A stretch of 64,000 nucleotides of DNA from Chrysemys picta bellii (lineage: Eukaryota > Chordata > Testudines > Emydidae), in NCBI RefSeq assembly GCF_011386835.1, contig NC_088791.1, positions 55,385,498 through 55,449,497 of the forward strand. The letters are read 5' to 3'. Under the pieces are notes generated by a model. That model worked only from the letters and a program-made list of their open reading frames with translations, was not told the origin of the DNA and did no database searches. Position numbers and translations under genes: made by a program. Shown here in pieces: positions 45,646 through 55,885 of this stretch. How positions within the stretch are numbered: position 1 is the first letter of the stretch; every line of letters starts with the position of its first letter.

Positions 45646-45740
45646 CTTTGATTGTAAGCTCCTGAGGACAGGGAACACATCTTCATGTGTATTATATAAA
45701 GCATCCCGCACATCTATGTTGCAATATAAATAATAAAAAG
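45646..45740 (+). repeat. CORE-SINE/L3-type tail fragment
   Basis: gattgtaagctcctgaggac then agggaacacatcttc and a closing aataaataataaa-like tail match the 3' tail shared by these SINEs and their LINE partners, in plus orientation. Confidence 0.55.
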
Positions 45741-48700
45741 GAACACTAAATCCTCTGTGATCATTTAAAGTATTTCACACACACCTCAGCATGCTGAACT
45801 TTTGGAGTAACAAGACAGCTGGAAATACTGCGCATGGACTGTATTTGTTGCACATTCCAACAGGGATGTAAATATTCACACACGTTTGAGCATCGCTTAA
45901 GCAGCAGCAATAAAGACCCTGAGCATTTCCTGAGAATTAATGATAATCTGAGATTGTTAATAGCCTGAGGTGAAACCTTGGGTCATTAACCCCAATTGGT
46001 CATTAAACCCTAGGAAGTGCCCAGGGCTGAAGTCATTATGGCAATTATACTTGTCTGGGGTTTTTTATTTTTTTAAAAATTAATGCTTTACTATCCGTAC
46101 TGTGGTTCCTTCAACCTGCTATAGGTTCAGTTAGAATGGGAACATTCCTGTCATCTCCATGGATATCTGAATATTGTGCAAGTGTTGTCAAAGTCATCGG
46201 GGCACAGCATGCAAGAATAGGTTAGGGACCCCCTTCTCCATTTCAAAAATCTACAGTTTTGCTTACCTTTGCCGTCTTGGAAAATCAGAATATATCCATC
46301 TTGTCATAAATACACAAACACACTCTGCAAGCCATTTACACATTTATATAAAATGCTCATTGGCAGTGATGTCTTACTAAATGTTATAGTGCAGGAGCCC
46401 AGAAGAACTGATTTCAAGTTCTGGTACGCATTACATAGTCTCCAAAATCTATCTTGTGTGTGATGTCATCATAAGACAAAGAACCCATATTCAAAACTAA
46501 TATTTTACCAGTTATTGTATCTAATTGAAAACCTAGACAGTTGCAATGAGATTTCACACATTGGTAATAAATACACATATCACATCAACATAAAACACAC
46601 AACTCAATTTTATATAGAAAACTTTCAAATAAGTAGCAAGATGCATGGAAAGCACACATGTAGTTAGTCAAAAAGCCTAAGGGCTTGAGTCACCAATGTG
46701 TTGCTCAGTTTCAAGTTGGTACAACCCTATTGGAACTGAAAGAATGGCGATACAACACTAAACGGGGAGTAATGCAGTGGGAAATCAAACCCCAAATATT
46801 CATACCTGAACCCACAATTTTTCCCAGGGAAAAACTTACAATTAGAGCACTAATCATGGCTGGGCAACAAATACAAACATATGGACCACTCTTGAAAATG
46901 TGATTTGTGTGTCACAGACACCAAAAACAAGGATCCATACTGCAATGCAATTAAAAACAAATCTATTAAAACCATGACATCCTCAGCACTTTTCAAAGAT
47001 CATGATACCATAGTCCATTTTACAATACTATCTAAGTCATGCACTTATCATATATGTCTACTTCCATATTATAGAAATGTTGCCTAACCTAGATAAAAAA
47101 AATAGCCCTTACCAACTCCTGTAACATCTTCTAAGTACCTCTAAGATATATACACTATACATATAGGGTTTGATCGTATCATATAGGGCAAGAGTCACTG
47201 GTATGCTCAAGTTACTTTTAGGCCACCCCATAAACTCAATTTAACTGGCAGACCAGACCTGGCTTACAATGGTTTTCCATTGTCAAAATGCTACTTAGCA
47301 GCTAAAGTGCACCAGTGAATCCAGCCTAGTTAGGAGAAACACATTCTAACAGATTAAAGAGATTAATTCTGATCTGAGGCCATTCCCTATCCACTTCCTG
47401 CAATGCTCCCCCAGCCTCCTCAGCCTTCACCTGCCAGGGCCAGGACCCCCTGCACCCTTCTCCTGGAACCTCCAAGTACCCCCACCTGCTCTCCCACACT
47501 CTGCGCCCCCACCCCATTCCAGCCCACACACCCCACCCATCTGGTCCCCGCAAACCCCGCATCCCTCAGTCAGTCCCCTGCACCTTTCCAGGTGAGCTCC
47601 TCACTGTGGAAGCAGCAGACACAGCGAGTTCAGGGCAGCAGCAGACAGGGCAGGGGGCTGCCTGTATAGCAGGGCCCATGGAGGTACAGGCTGGGCAGCA
47701 ACATGAAGCCCTGACAGCACTGGCAGAGTCACCGGGAGCAGCCCTGAGCCACTCAGCACCTGAGTCTCAGCCACTTTCTTTCCCTGGCCTGGGGGAAAGC
47801 CCAGCAAAGAGTTGGGGGCTCTTTCCTCCTCTTTGGAGACCCAGCTGTTCTGTCTAAAAGTAGACTGTGGGGTAACTACAATTGTGCCCAAGGTAGAGTG
47901 GCCTTTCCTGGTTGGGCCCCCATAACCATTGGTCCTGGCGCAACTGCACCACTTGCATCACTGAACGTCGTATCTTTCATGTGACTTAAAACTCTGGAGC
48001 TTCTTTGGTAAAGGTTTCAAATGTGGAGATTTCCAAATATTTCTAACCGAGCAGGGAACATTTTCAGCACATGCAGATTGTACACAAACATAGATAGGTG
48101 GTTTCAAAAAGTAGAGGAACAAACCCTTAAAGGTCAGTTTCAGCCTTCTTCTCTACAGTCATGGAGAGCCCCCAGGCAGCAGAACTGGTATAATCCCACT
48201 GCACGGGGGAAGGATTTGGATGCAGGGGGCAACAGGGGTGAAATTTACCCTTGTGCAGAGGGCAGTCACAAGGCCTCTTCACTAATTATGTCCCACTTAC
48301 ACTCTACACGGGGGTGAATTGCACCTCAGGCTGCATGTCCCTTGTCTAGCGCAGAGTCTTGTCCCATGAGAGTATTCTGCACAGCAGGGAGGGGTGGGGT
48401 GGAGTGGGTGGAATCTTGGACAGACTGGAGGATTCTCTGTCACATGGATCCTCCCATCTCCCAACACATAACCCTAACCTGCAATGGAGCCCACTTTAGG
48501 GGGAAACAGAGCTACTTCAGCCCAGTGGCTGCATGCTTGGTGCTAGGATGCCTTTCCCAATGGGCACCTGTCCAACAGCAGCCCGGTAACTCATGCTGAT
48601 CATTGGGCTAAGAATGACATGAGATGACATGACACGACATAAGCAAACAAAAAAACTGTTTCAAATGTAAAATCTCACAGTTGTTAAACTATTTCCACTT

Positions 48701-48778
48701 TTGTAAATAAAATATAAATATTCATGAGTTAACATCTCTAGCGAGAGGAAATCCCTTGTATTGTTAGGAGTATATAAC
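45741..48778. other. Unannotated stretch with a GC-rich island (47395-47860)
   Basis: The island has C-rich low-complexity sequence and open frames on both strands (up to 96 codons) but no protein motif. It could be a degraded non-autonomous transposon. The rest is AT-rich and unrecognised. Confidence 0.4.
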
Positions 48779-48790
48779 TAATACCCACAA

Positions 48791-48964
48791 AAACAACAAG
48801 GAGTCTGGTGGCACCTTAAAGACTAACAGATTTATTTGGGCATAAGCTTTCGTGAGTAAAAACCTCAAAAGCTTATGCCCAAATAAATCTGTTAGTCTTT
48901 AAGGTGCCACCAGACTCCTTGTTGTTTTTGTAGATACAGACTAACACGGCTACCCCCTGATACT
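48791..48964. mobile_element. Fold-back retroposon with 12-bp target duplication
   Basis: Direct repeats taatacccacaa (48779-48790 and 48965-48976) flank the insert. Perfect 64-bp inverted arms (48787-48850 and 48868-48931; the outer bases overlap the duplication) are separated by 17 nt. A single right end reads agatacagactaacacggct and then accccctgatact. The spacer retains part of the hammerhead-like core (cgtgagtaaaaacctc). It is the same family as 50174 and 59034. Confidence 0.88.
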
Positions 48965-48976
48965 TAATACCCACAA

Positions 48977-50161
48977 GTTATGCATATTCCCTATGGCTAG
49001 AAAAGATGATGCTGTGAAGCTACATTGACTTAACAATGTATACCAAACACACAGGATTAAAAAGTCCCAGGGTAACATTCTAGTCCCACTGAAGTCAATG
49101 GCAAAACTCCAATATACTTCAATGGGCCCAGAATTTCCCCCCAATTCATAAACACAGCTCTCCACAAATTCTTACTGGGGGACTGAAGAACATACAAATG
49201 CTTTATAAAATAAAAATGACCTAAATAAACATCACCCTGTCCCCTCTTTAGGACAATTCAAATACACAGACAAATAGCATATCAGATCTATGGACAGGTT
49301 CTAACAAGAAAAAGGGATTACACTATCATTCATTCCCCAACAGCTATTGCCACAGAAGCATTAGGTACCCGGCATAAAGTAGTGTCCTGGCAAGGAGCCC
49401 GCACATTCCTGGATGGCACATATGTTTGCTGTGGATAGTATTTATTATAACAGCTCAGTAGGACCTCTATAGTCAAGGGTCAGGGAGCATTTCCATTATA
49501 AATAAAGAAGTTTAAGGCTCTAACAGCTTTGTTGGGTCAAAAGTATTAGTAAGACAACCACAAATTTGTTTTTACAAAAGATCCTGACATAAATGCTATT
49601 GTGTTGTTTCAGTTCTAGAGATCTTTTTGACAGCCTAGAAACCAAAATAGCTTGTAGGGCTTTTTTTTAAACTTTTGTTTTACTGAGAGTCCTGAAGCTA
49701 GTTTAACGTTTTTTCTCTGTAAATTTAACCCATACACAGTACATGGCCATTACTATGCTATTTCCCTTGGGAGGCATTCTTCTTACAGAGCCACCATAGG
49801 GGAGCTAACACAATCCAGAATTGATATAAGCGAACAACAGCATTTATTTGGATCTGAGGATTTTGGTTAAAAATGCTGCCACTTTATACAGACCAACCAC
49901 CTGGGGCTAATCTCCCTGAGGGACACAACTGTCTCAGTACATACATTATTTTGCCTGCACAGGTCAACAAGCTACCTTTGTATCAACTGCATTTTAAAGC
50001 ATGTCCTCAGATAAAATGGATCAGCTCTGATCAGCAGCTGAACGGGAGACCTCTGAAAAGAAGAGGCTGTCAAGAAGTGGTATTGGTGATTCAGTAGACA
50101 GTCTCTGCTATGACTCAGTACTGAACCAGTGCCTCAGCACGGTGCTACGGGTCATTCTACC
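48977..50161. other. Unannotated stretch
   Basis: A short palindromic repeat of the recurrent class occurs at 49077-49134 (cactgaagtcaatgg...cttcaatgggccc). No gene is recognised. Confidence 0.4.
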
Positions 50162-50258
50162 ATTCAAGGTGTTAAGTATCAGGGGGTAGCCGTGTTAGTC
50201 TGTATCTACAAAAACAACAAGGAGTCTGGTGGCACCTTAAAGACTAACAGATTTATTT

Positions 50259-50297
50259 GGGCATAAGCTTTCGTGGGTAAAAACCTCACTTCTTCAG
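50259..50297 (-). ncRNA. Hammerhead-ribozyme-like core (minus-strand arm)
   Basis: This is the inverted copy of the core at 50413-50451. The complement of tcttcag at 50291-50297 reads CTGAAGA, followed by the same stem II, GAAA and stem III. It has the same C in place of the U before the cleavage site. Confidence 0.5.
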
Positions 50298-50412
50298 ATG
50301 CATAGAGTGAAAGTTACAGATGCAGGCAATATATACATACACATGGAGACCACTCTCTGCTCTCCATATGTCAGTATATAATGCCTGCATCTGTAACTTT
50401 CACTCTATGCAT

Positions 50413-50451
50413 CTGAAGAAGTGAGGTTTTTACCCACGAAAGCTTATGCCC
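50413..50451 (+). ncRNA. Hammerhead-ribozyme-like core (plus-strand arm)
   Basis: In order: CTGAAGA (50413-50419, fits the catalytic box CUGANGA), an extra A, stem II GTGAGG/CCCAC with a T-rich loop and one A-C mismatch, GAAA (50438-50441), then GC-TTAT-GC forming a short stem III before the expected cleavage site. The base after the stem is C where a functional ribozyme needs U. Stem I is not evident. This is probably an inactive relic. Hammerheads are known from Penelope-like elements and retrozymes, but assignment of this family is my inference. Confidence 0.5.
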
Positions 50452-50512
50452 AAATAAATTTGTTAGTCTTTAAGGTGCCACCAGACTCCTTATTGTTTTT
50501 AATCAACGTGTT

Positions 50513-50973
50513 GTTTTCTTAGATGAGATGTAAAACCAAGGGCCTAATCACTCATTCATATCTCAGTGGCTGGGTAATTTTACTACATTCTGCCCATCTG
50601 CATCTTTGTCTTGATGAGATTATTCTACACTTTTCTCAACTAAAAGGTGGTGGTGTGTTGTGTTGCTAACACAGTTTAGCCACTGTGCTCCATCCAGAGG
50701 TTAAAATAGTGACAGCTGAGAACTCCCACTGTACAGTTTGTAAACTACTCTGGGCTCTGTTGTATTAATTTAGATGAAATACATGGGCCTAAAGAATCAA
50801 CATAATCCAGTCACTGTCCAACATTAAACAGTATTCAACAAGGTTTAGTATACAGAGACCTTGGCCTGCATAGTCACCTTGATGGATTGGTCCATCAGCC
50901 ATCACAGAGAGAGCACCGATCACAACATGTCATCCGTGCCATTCCTTCTGCTAACTGCTGGCCAGACTGTCAG
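50513..50973. other. Unannotated stretch
   Basis: No gene, RNA or repeat is recognised. Confidence 0.4.
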
Positions 50974-51093
50974 GGGCACCGGACACCCCATTGGCATAGC
51001 ACACCACAGCCTAGAACTCCTGAGCTCAAGCAATCCATCAGCTTCAGCCTGCCAGAGAGCTGGGATTACAGGTGTATGCCACCACGCCCAGGT
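50974..51093 (-). ncRNA. 7SL (SRP) RNA pseudogene, 5' fragment
   Basis: Read on the minus strand from about 51093: CCTGGGCGTGGTGGC, then CCTGTAATCCCAGCT, GGCAGGCTGAAGCTG, GATTGCTTGAGCTCAGGAG and TTCTAGGCTGTGGTGTGCTA, ending TGCCAATGGGGTGTCCGG. This follows the first 120 or so bases (Alu domain and beyond) of vertebrate signal recognition particle RNA. The match breaks off before the S domain. Several substitutions and the truncation mark it as a retropseudogene. It is not an Alu, because the GGCTGT...TATGCC...GGGTGTCC part exists in 7SL but not in Alu. Confidence 0.88.
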
Positions 51094-51141
51094 TGGCCTG
51101 TATAGTACCATGGCATAAACACCATTAAACATCCTTTAACC

Positions 51142-51504
51142 CAGGGGTTCTCAACCTTTTTCTTTCTGAGGCCTACCCCCAACATGCTATAAAAACTCCA
51201 CGGCCCACCTGTTCCTCAACAACTGGCTTTCTGCATATAAAAGCCGGAGCTGCTGTTAGGAGTGAGGAAGCAGGGCAATTGCCCGGGACCCCATGCCACA
51301 GAGATCGCACAAAGCTAAGTTGCTCAGGCTTCAGCTTCAGCCCTGGGTGGTGGGGCTCAGGGCCCCGGGCTTCAACCCCATGCGGTGGGGCTTCAGCTTT
51401 CTGCCCTGGGCCCCAGCAAGTCTAACGTTGGCCCTGCTTGGTGGACCCTCTGAAACCTGCTCATGATCCCCAGGGGGCCTTGGACCCCTGGTTGAGAACC
51501 ACTG
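51142..51504. mobile_element. Non-autonomous hAT-like element
   Basis: The ends caggggttctcaacc (51142) and ggttgagaaccactg (ending 51504) are inverted repeats. The interior has ctgaggcctacccccaaca, cagggcaattgcccggga and a G/C-rich part with ggctcagggcccc. Expected 8-bp flanks (ctttaacc/gtttagat) match only partly. It has no coding capacity. Confidence 0.85.
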
Positions 51505-54500
51505 GTTTAGATGGTATCGAATAACTGTCCTTTTGGGGGGAAAGAGAAGAAATTATTTGTGCTGAGCTGGAGCTGTCGTTGCTGTTGTTATTAAAGTCTG
51601 ATCCCATTTCCTTGAAAACAAAACAAGACAAATTCACACCAAAAGGGAGAGAAAAGAATAGCAAAGACCGATCATGCAGCTTCTGTCCCTGGTATTGACG
51701 CTCACTTGCACCCTCACTTAGGAAAAACACAGGCATGGCACATGGTGTTATCAGCCACTCTGAAACCTAGCAAACTTGTACCAGGATCAGGTTGTTTAGG
51801 GCTCCCTCTGTCTTTGGCCCGGTCTGGTCAGGACATCTTTTAGGATCAAGATGAAGAAGATCCAGGGTCACAGGAGATGGATGCAGTGGCAGCCATAATG
51901 GTGAAGCTTGTGCCTGTAGTGAATTTTTCTCCCAAAGTCTCTTTCATTAAGGACTCCAAAAAGGAGCGATAGGTAGAATAGCTCATATTCTCATTATTTT
52001 GTCCACCAGTTAGGCCTAGTTTCTGAACCACCAACTTTGGTTCATTCATTTTCAGTCTCACACTGTCTTGTTTACTGGGCATGATCTTAACACAGTCCTT
52101 GAATTATATCAGCACGCCTTTTAGTTTCGACTAGCTCGGCCTATCTCCCTTTCAAACCTTTTCCCATCAACATTTGTTATTATAGGTTATTATGAGAGCT
52201 TCTTACAGTTGAGCTCACAACTAAGGTAAATTTGTAGGTCCAATTATTACAACAGCTCTATCTGGGTGAAAGGTGCTATAATCAGTTGTTGTTTTGTAGT
52301 GCTCCAGAAGCTGTTATCCCAATATAGCACCATCAAGAGCCATAACAGGATCTTCTACCCACTGCTTTACATACCCAGCAGCTGGAATGTTGGTTGGCAA
52401 TGGTTGTGAAACTGTCTTTCCAGCCTTTGAGTAGAATTAAAAATGAAGAGCAGACAGAGCCATATCATCAGCAAGGCAAATCCCAAAGGAGTAGCCTCCT
52501 TGCAGATTAAGCGCCACTCAGATCAGTTTCTAACTAGATCCTTAAGACTCTGTGGCTAGATGGTCAGTCTGTAGTCAGTATTGTACCACTCAAGGTCAAA
52601 CCAATATTGCTTTCCGCTATATTTAGAATCAGGGTTTTCTGGATGGCCCTCAAAGGGCACAGTGGCACAATCTAGCTGAAATATGGGAATCCAAATTTAA
52701 AGTAGTAAAACTCCAAAGCATTTGCTTCTCCAGCACGTAAGTACAGTAGCAGGATATATACCCCGTCATAGCTTTTCCAGTAGCCATAATTGAGAAGTAT
52801 GTTGAATGCTCCTGTTTAGTAACTATTAAAGTACACATTGCCTTGTATACATTAGACTTTTAGAAGGTGTTAGGTATTATGTTATAACAACACGCTTTTA
52901 AATCCTACTCAAGATAAAGCCAATTAAAGTTCCTCAAGGAATAATCCTAGCCAATAAAAGGGACAGGGGTTGTTGAGACAGAGCCTAACCCAGGAAACTT
53001 ACTATAGATAATGGCTTGCGGTTTGTAGTTACACATTCTTTTTTTTTAAATCAGGAGGATACAGCAGATACCAGAAACTGAATGCTAGATGAAGCAATTA
53101 AACCAGATAATTAAAAGCAGCCTGAGTATACTTTGCTTGGAGCTGTCCATTACAACAAACAATATATCCAACCATCAGGAGGCTAAGCACACAGGTATTG
53201 GAATTTCCCCAGCTTTTGTTATGATGGGCCACTAGCCAAATTTTTCCCTATGGTCCCATACAGAGGTTCCTACATCAGCTGCTTCCCCAGTGAAGACCAT
53301 AAGCAAATATCAAGAGACCATTGTCTGAACCTTGAGTAAGATTCACTAATAGGCTCAGGCACTCCAGCAAAATGGAGCACTGAATGATCTCATAGGGATA
53401 ACAAACCACAGTCTAATAGCAAACCATCCATGCGCATTAGCCAGTGTCATCTTCTGGCCACCTTCTGGCCCGTCAAAGGCATCCCCAATTCTTTCTTACT
53501 CTAATGGCAACTTGGTCCCCTTCCCTTTGTGAGACCCCATGATGAAGCCTCCAAATTCAGGCAGCTATAGTTATAAATTGGTGGCAGTGTTTGAGAACAT
53601 TACAATCTTTCTGGATAAGTAGTTTGGTTTTGTTCTCTGTAGTATACTGCAGATTGTAATTAATGATAAGGGTCAGAGTAAAGACCAGCAGAAGTGCTCT
53701 CCTACCAGGAGCAAAGCTAGAAAGACTTCAGAAACATATAGTGGGCAGTAATTTTCAGGTTTCTTCAGTAGATCTCTGAAGAACTGGAACATTTATCTGC
53801 AAGGGAACATCCCACTTCTTGATACAACCTTGTACATTTTTGTGACTTTTCAGTGAGATTTATGCACATGCACTGAGAAATGACTATACTCCTTTGGCAA
53901 GTGAAAGATTCTTAATAGGTTTTTTACTTATTTAATTTATTCCCCGCTCATCAATTTCTTCTGAAACTAGCCTTGGTTCCCCTTTTCTAGTTTGTCTATG
54001 CACTGATGATATAGTGCAGGAAGGATTTCATGTGGAGGTAGAGGGAGAGTTCTTCCTCAATGTATTTATGAGGTTCTTTGCTGAAAGAAATGGAGGATTC
54101 TGTAATTTTCTCTCTTTCATGGTTCTTGTAATGATTATATCCTTGTCAGTTCCCATCCTCCGATCAGGATTGTCTAGCTTCTCTGGGTGCATCTCTTAAC
54201 ATTACTTCCATATTTTCTTGTGTGTCTAATTAGAGTAGACTTTTTCATGAATAACCCTCAAAGCTGAAACGCACATACACACACAGAAATATGGATGCAT
54301 GCTGTCAGTTCCCTGCTCTCTCTCCATTCCGGGGCACATCCTTCCAGGAACAGCTTCTGTGGTGGAGTAAGCTCTGTTGCCATGCTTCAGAGAGATGAAA
54401 GTGAAAGTACAGAGGAAGCGCCAATTGAAATAGCAGCACATAGGATTCACATTGATAATTCCTGCTTTGCGATAAAGCCTGCAGCTCATGATAAGACTAA

Positions 54501-55574
54501 AGACACAAAAAGGGCATTTTCTTTAAACAAAAGAAACCCACATAGGTAGTAATCAGTCAATAAATTAGAAAATCATTAGTAGCAGCAGTGAGAGAGGAGA
54601 GCAGATCCCCAGACTGTCTAGAAAAATCTTCCTTCCTCACTTACCCTCAACCTTAAGGGAAAAGAGGGGAGATAAATATAAAGAATTCTCTCCCCACTAC
54701 CCATCTTATTGTTAGCAGCTCCAGCCAGCATCAGAGCCCTCAGATGGGATCTCATTTAAACAAAAATAGGTTTTCCTCTGTCTGAGTAAGAAGGAGGAAA
54801 ACCAAACAATTAATAACAATACAGTGAGAGAAAGGATTTATAAAGAAAAACATTTATTATAATAAATGAAAACAAACATTATTTTCAGGCTGAAAGGAGG
54901 AGTCACATTAATAATGATTTAGCAAGGACCCCAGAGGCAGCTGAGCAAAACACAAAGCCTAACTGATGTTGGTGAGTGGCTAATGATTAAAGCCACACTC
55001 AAGTTACAGTATAAAAATAACAAACCAAGAAAGGGGGACCGACATCTGCCACAAAACTTAAAGTATAAAAGAAAGGTGACTTGTGTCCTTTTGGTAATAA
55101 CAGTATCAACATTAACAACCTCAAGGCTTTGTTTCAAGTCAATATTTCTGGAGCTTCCTGGAACAATAAATCTTGATGTTAAACACAGTAGAGGTCAATC
55201 TCTGTCTAATATATGCTTTGTAATGCATTTAAAGTACAGATATAGTATGTAGATGGTGAATTATTCATACAAGCAGCCTATTAACGAATAAGTCAATATA
55301 TCAGCTTCTCAGAGAGATGCTATCAACTTAGAACAAGATTTGGGCCACACTAACAGTGAAAGAGAGGGTTACCCCTACAGGAGGGTGTATACCCAATGAT
55401 ATACCAACAGCACAACTACAAAGTTATTTATCTTGTCTGTCTCTTTAGTTCCCACCAACTTGTTCACTGTTTAAACCCATTTCTAGGCATATATTGTACA
55501 TTTTTACTCTTAAACTACATTTTTGGAGTATCAACATTTTTGTTGTCAGGGTGATGCCTTCTCCTAGGTATCTG
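51505..55574. other. Unannotated 4-kb stretch
   Basis: This is the longest stretch in the window without a recognised repeat. Open frames of 60-91 codons (51461-51736 and 51846-52082, minus; 54226-54549) show no domain, signal peptide or splice-supported exon structure. Confidence 0.45.
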
Positions 55575-55577
55575 TTA

Positions 55578-55882
55578 GGGCACGTTTTCACTACTCACCG
55601 AATCGGCGGGTAGCAATCGATCTATTGGGGATCGACCTATCACGTCTAGTGAAGACGCGATAAAATCGATCCCTGATGGCTCTTCCGTCGACTCCGGAAA
55701 TCCACCACAGCAAGAGGCGGAAATGGAGTCAACGGCGGCGCGGCAGCAGTCGACTCGCCGCCGTCCTCACAGCCAGGTAAGTTGACCTAAAATACGCCAC
55801 TTCAGCTACGCTATTCACGTAGCTGAAGTGGCATATCTTAGGTCGATCCCCCCCCCCCCCCCCCCGTAGTGTAGACCTAGCC
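55578..55882. mobile_element. Harbinger-type MITE with TTA target duplication
   Basis: TTA is duplicated at 55575-55577 and 55883-55885. The ends gggcacgttttcactac and gtagtgtagacctagcc are inverted and match the Harbinger end motif. Inside are a near-perfect 27-bp hairpin (55784-55810 with 55818-55844, two mismatches, 7-nt loop), an 18-base C run (55848-55865) and a splice-donor-like caggtaagt. It is 305 bp with no coding capacity. Confidence 0.9.
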
Positions 55883-55885
55883 TTA

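Larger units (their letters stand above)
50174..50500. mobile_element. Long fold-back retroposon carrying hammerhead-like cores
   Basis: Inverted arms of 127 bp (50210-50336 and 50374-50500) differ at only three positions, around a 37-nt spacer. The left end reads aagtatcagggggtagccg; the right arm lacks that terminal part. Flanks attcaaggtgtt (50162-50173) and aatcaacgtgtt (50501-50512) match at 10 of 12 positions and are a likely decayed target duplication. Both arms contain the ordered elements CTGAAGA, a GTG...CAC stem and GAAA. The element has no coding capacity. Confidence 0.85.

Noticed and set aside
50974..51093. Primate Alu contamination
   Set aside because: The match follows 7SL RNA beyond the position where Alu departs from it, carries many substitutions, and sits in continuous sequence beside turtle-type repeats.
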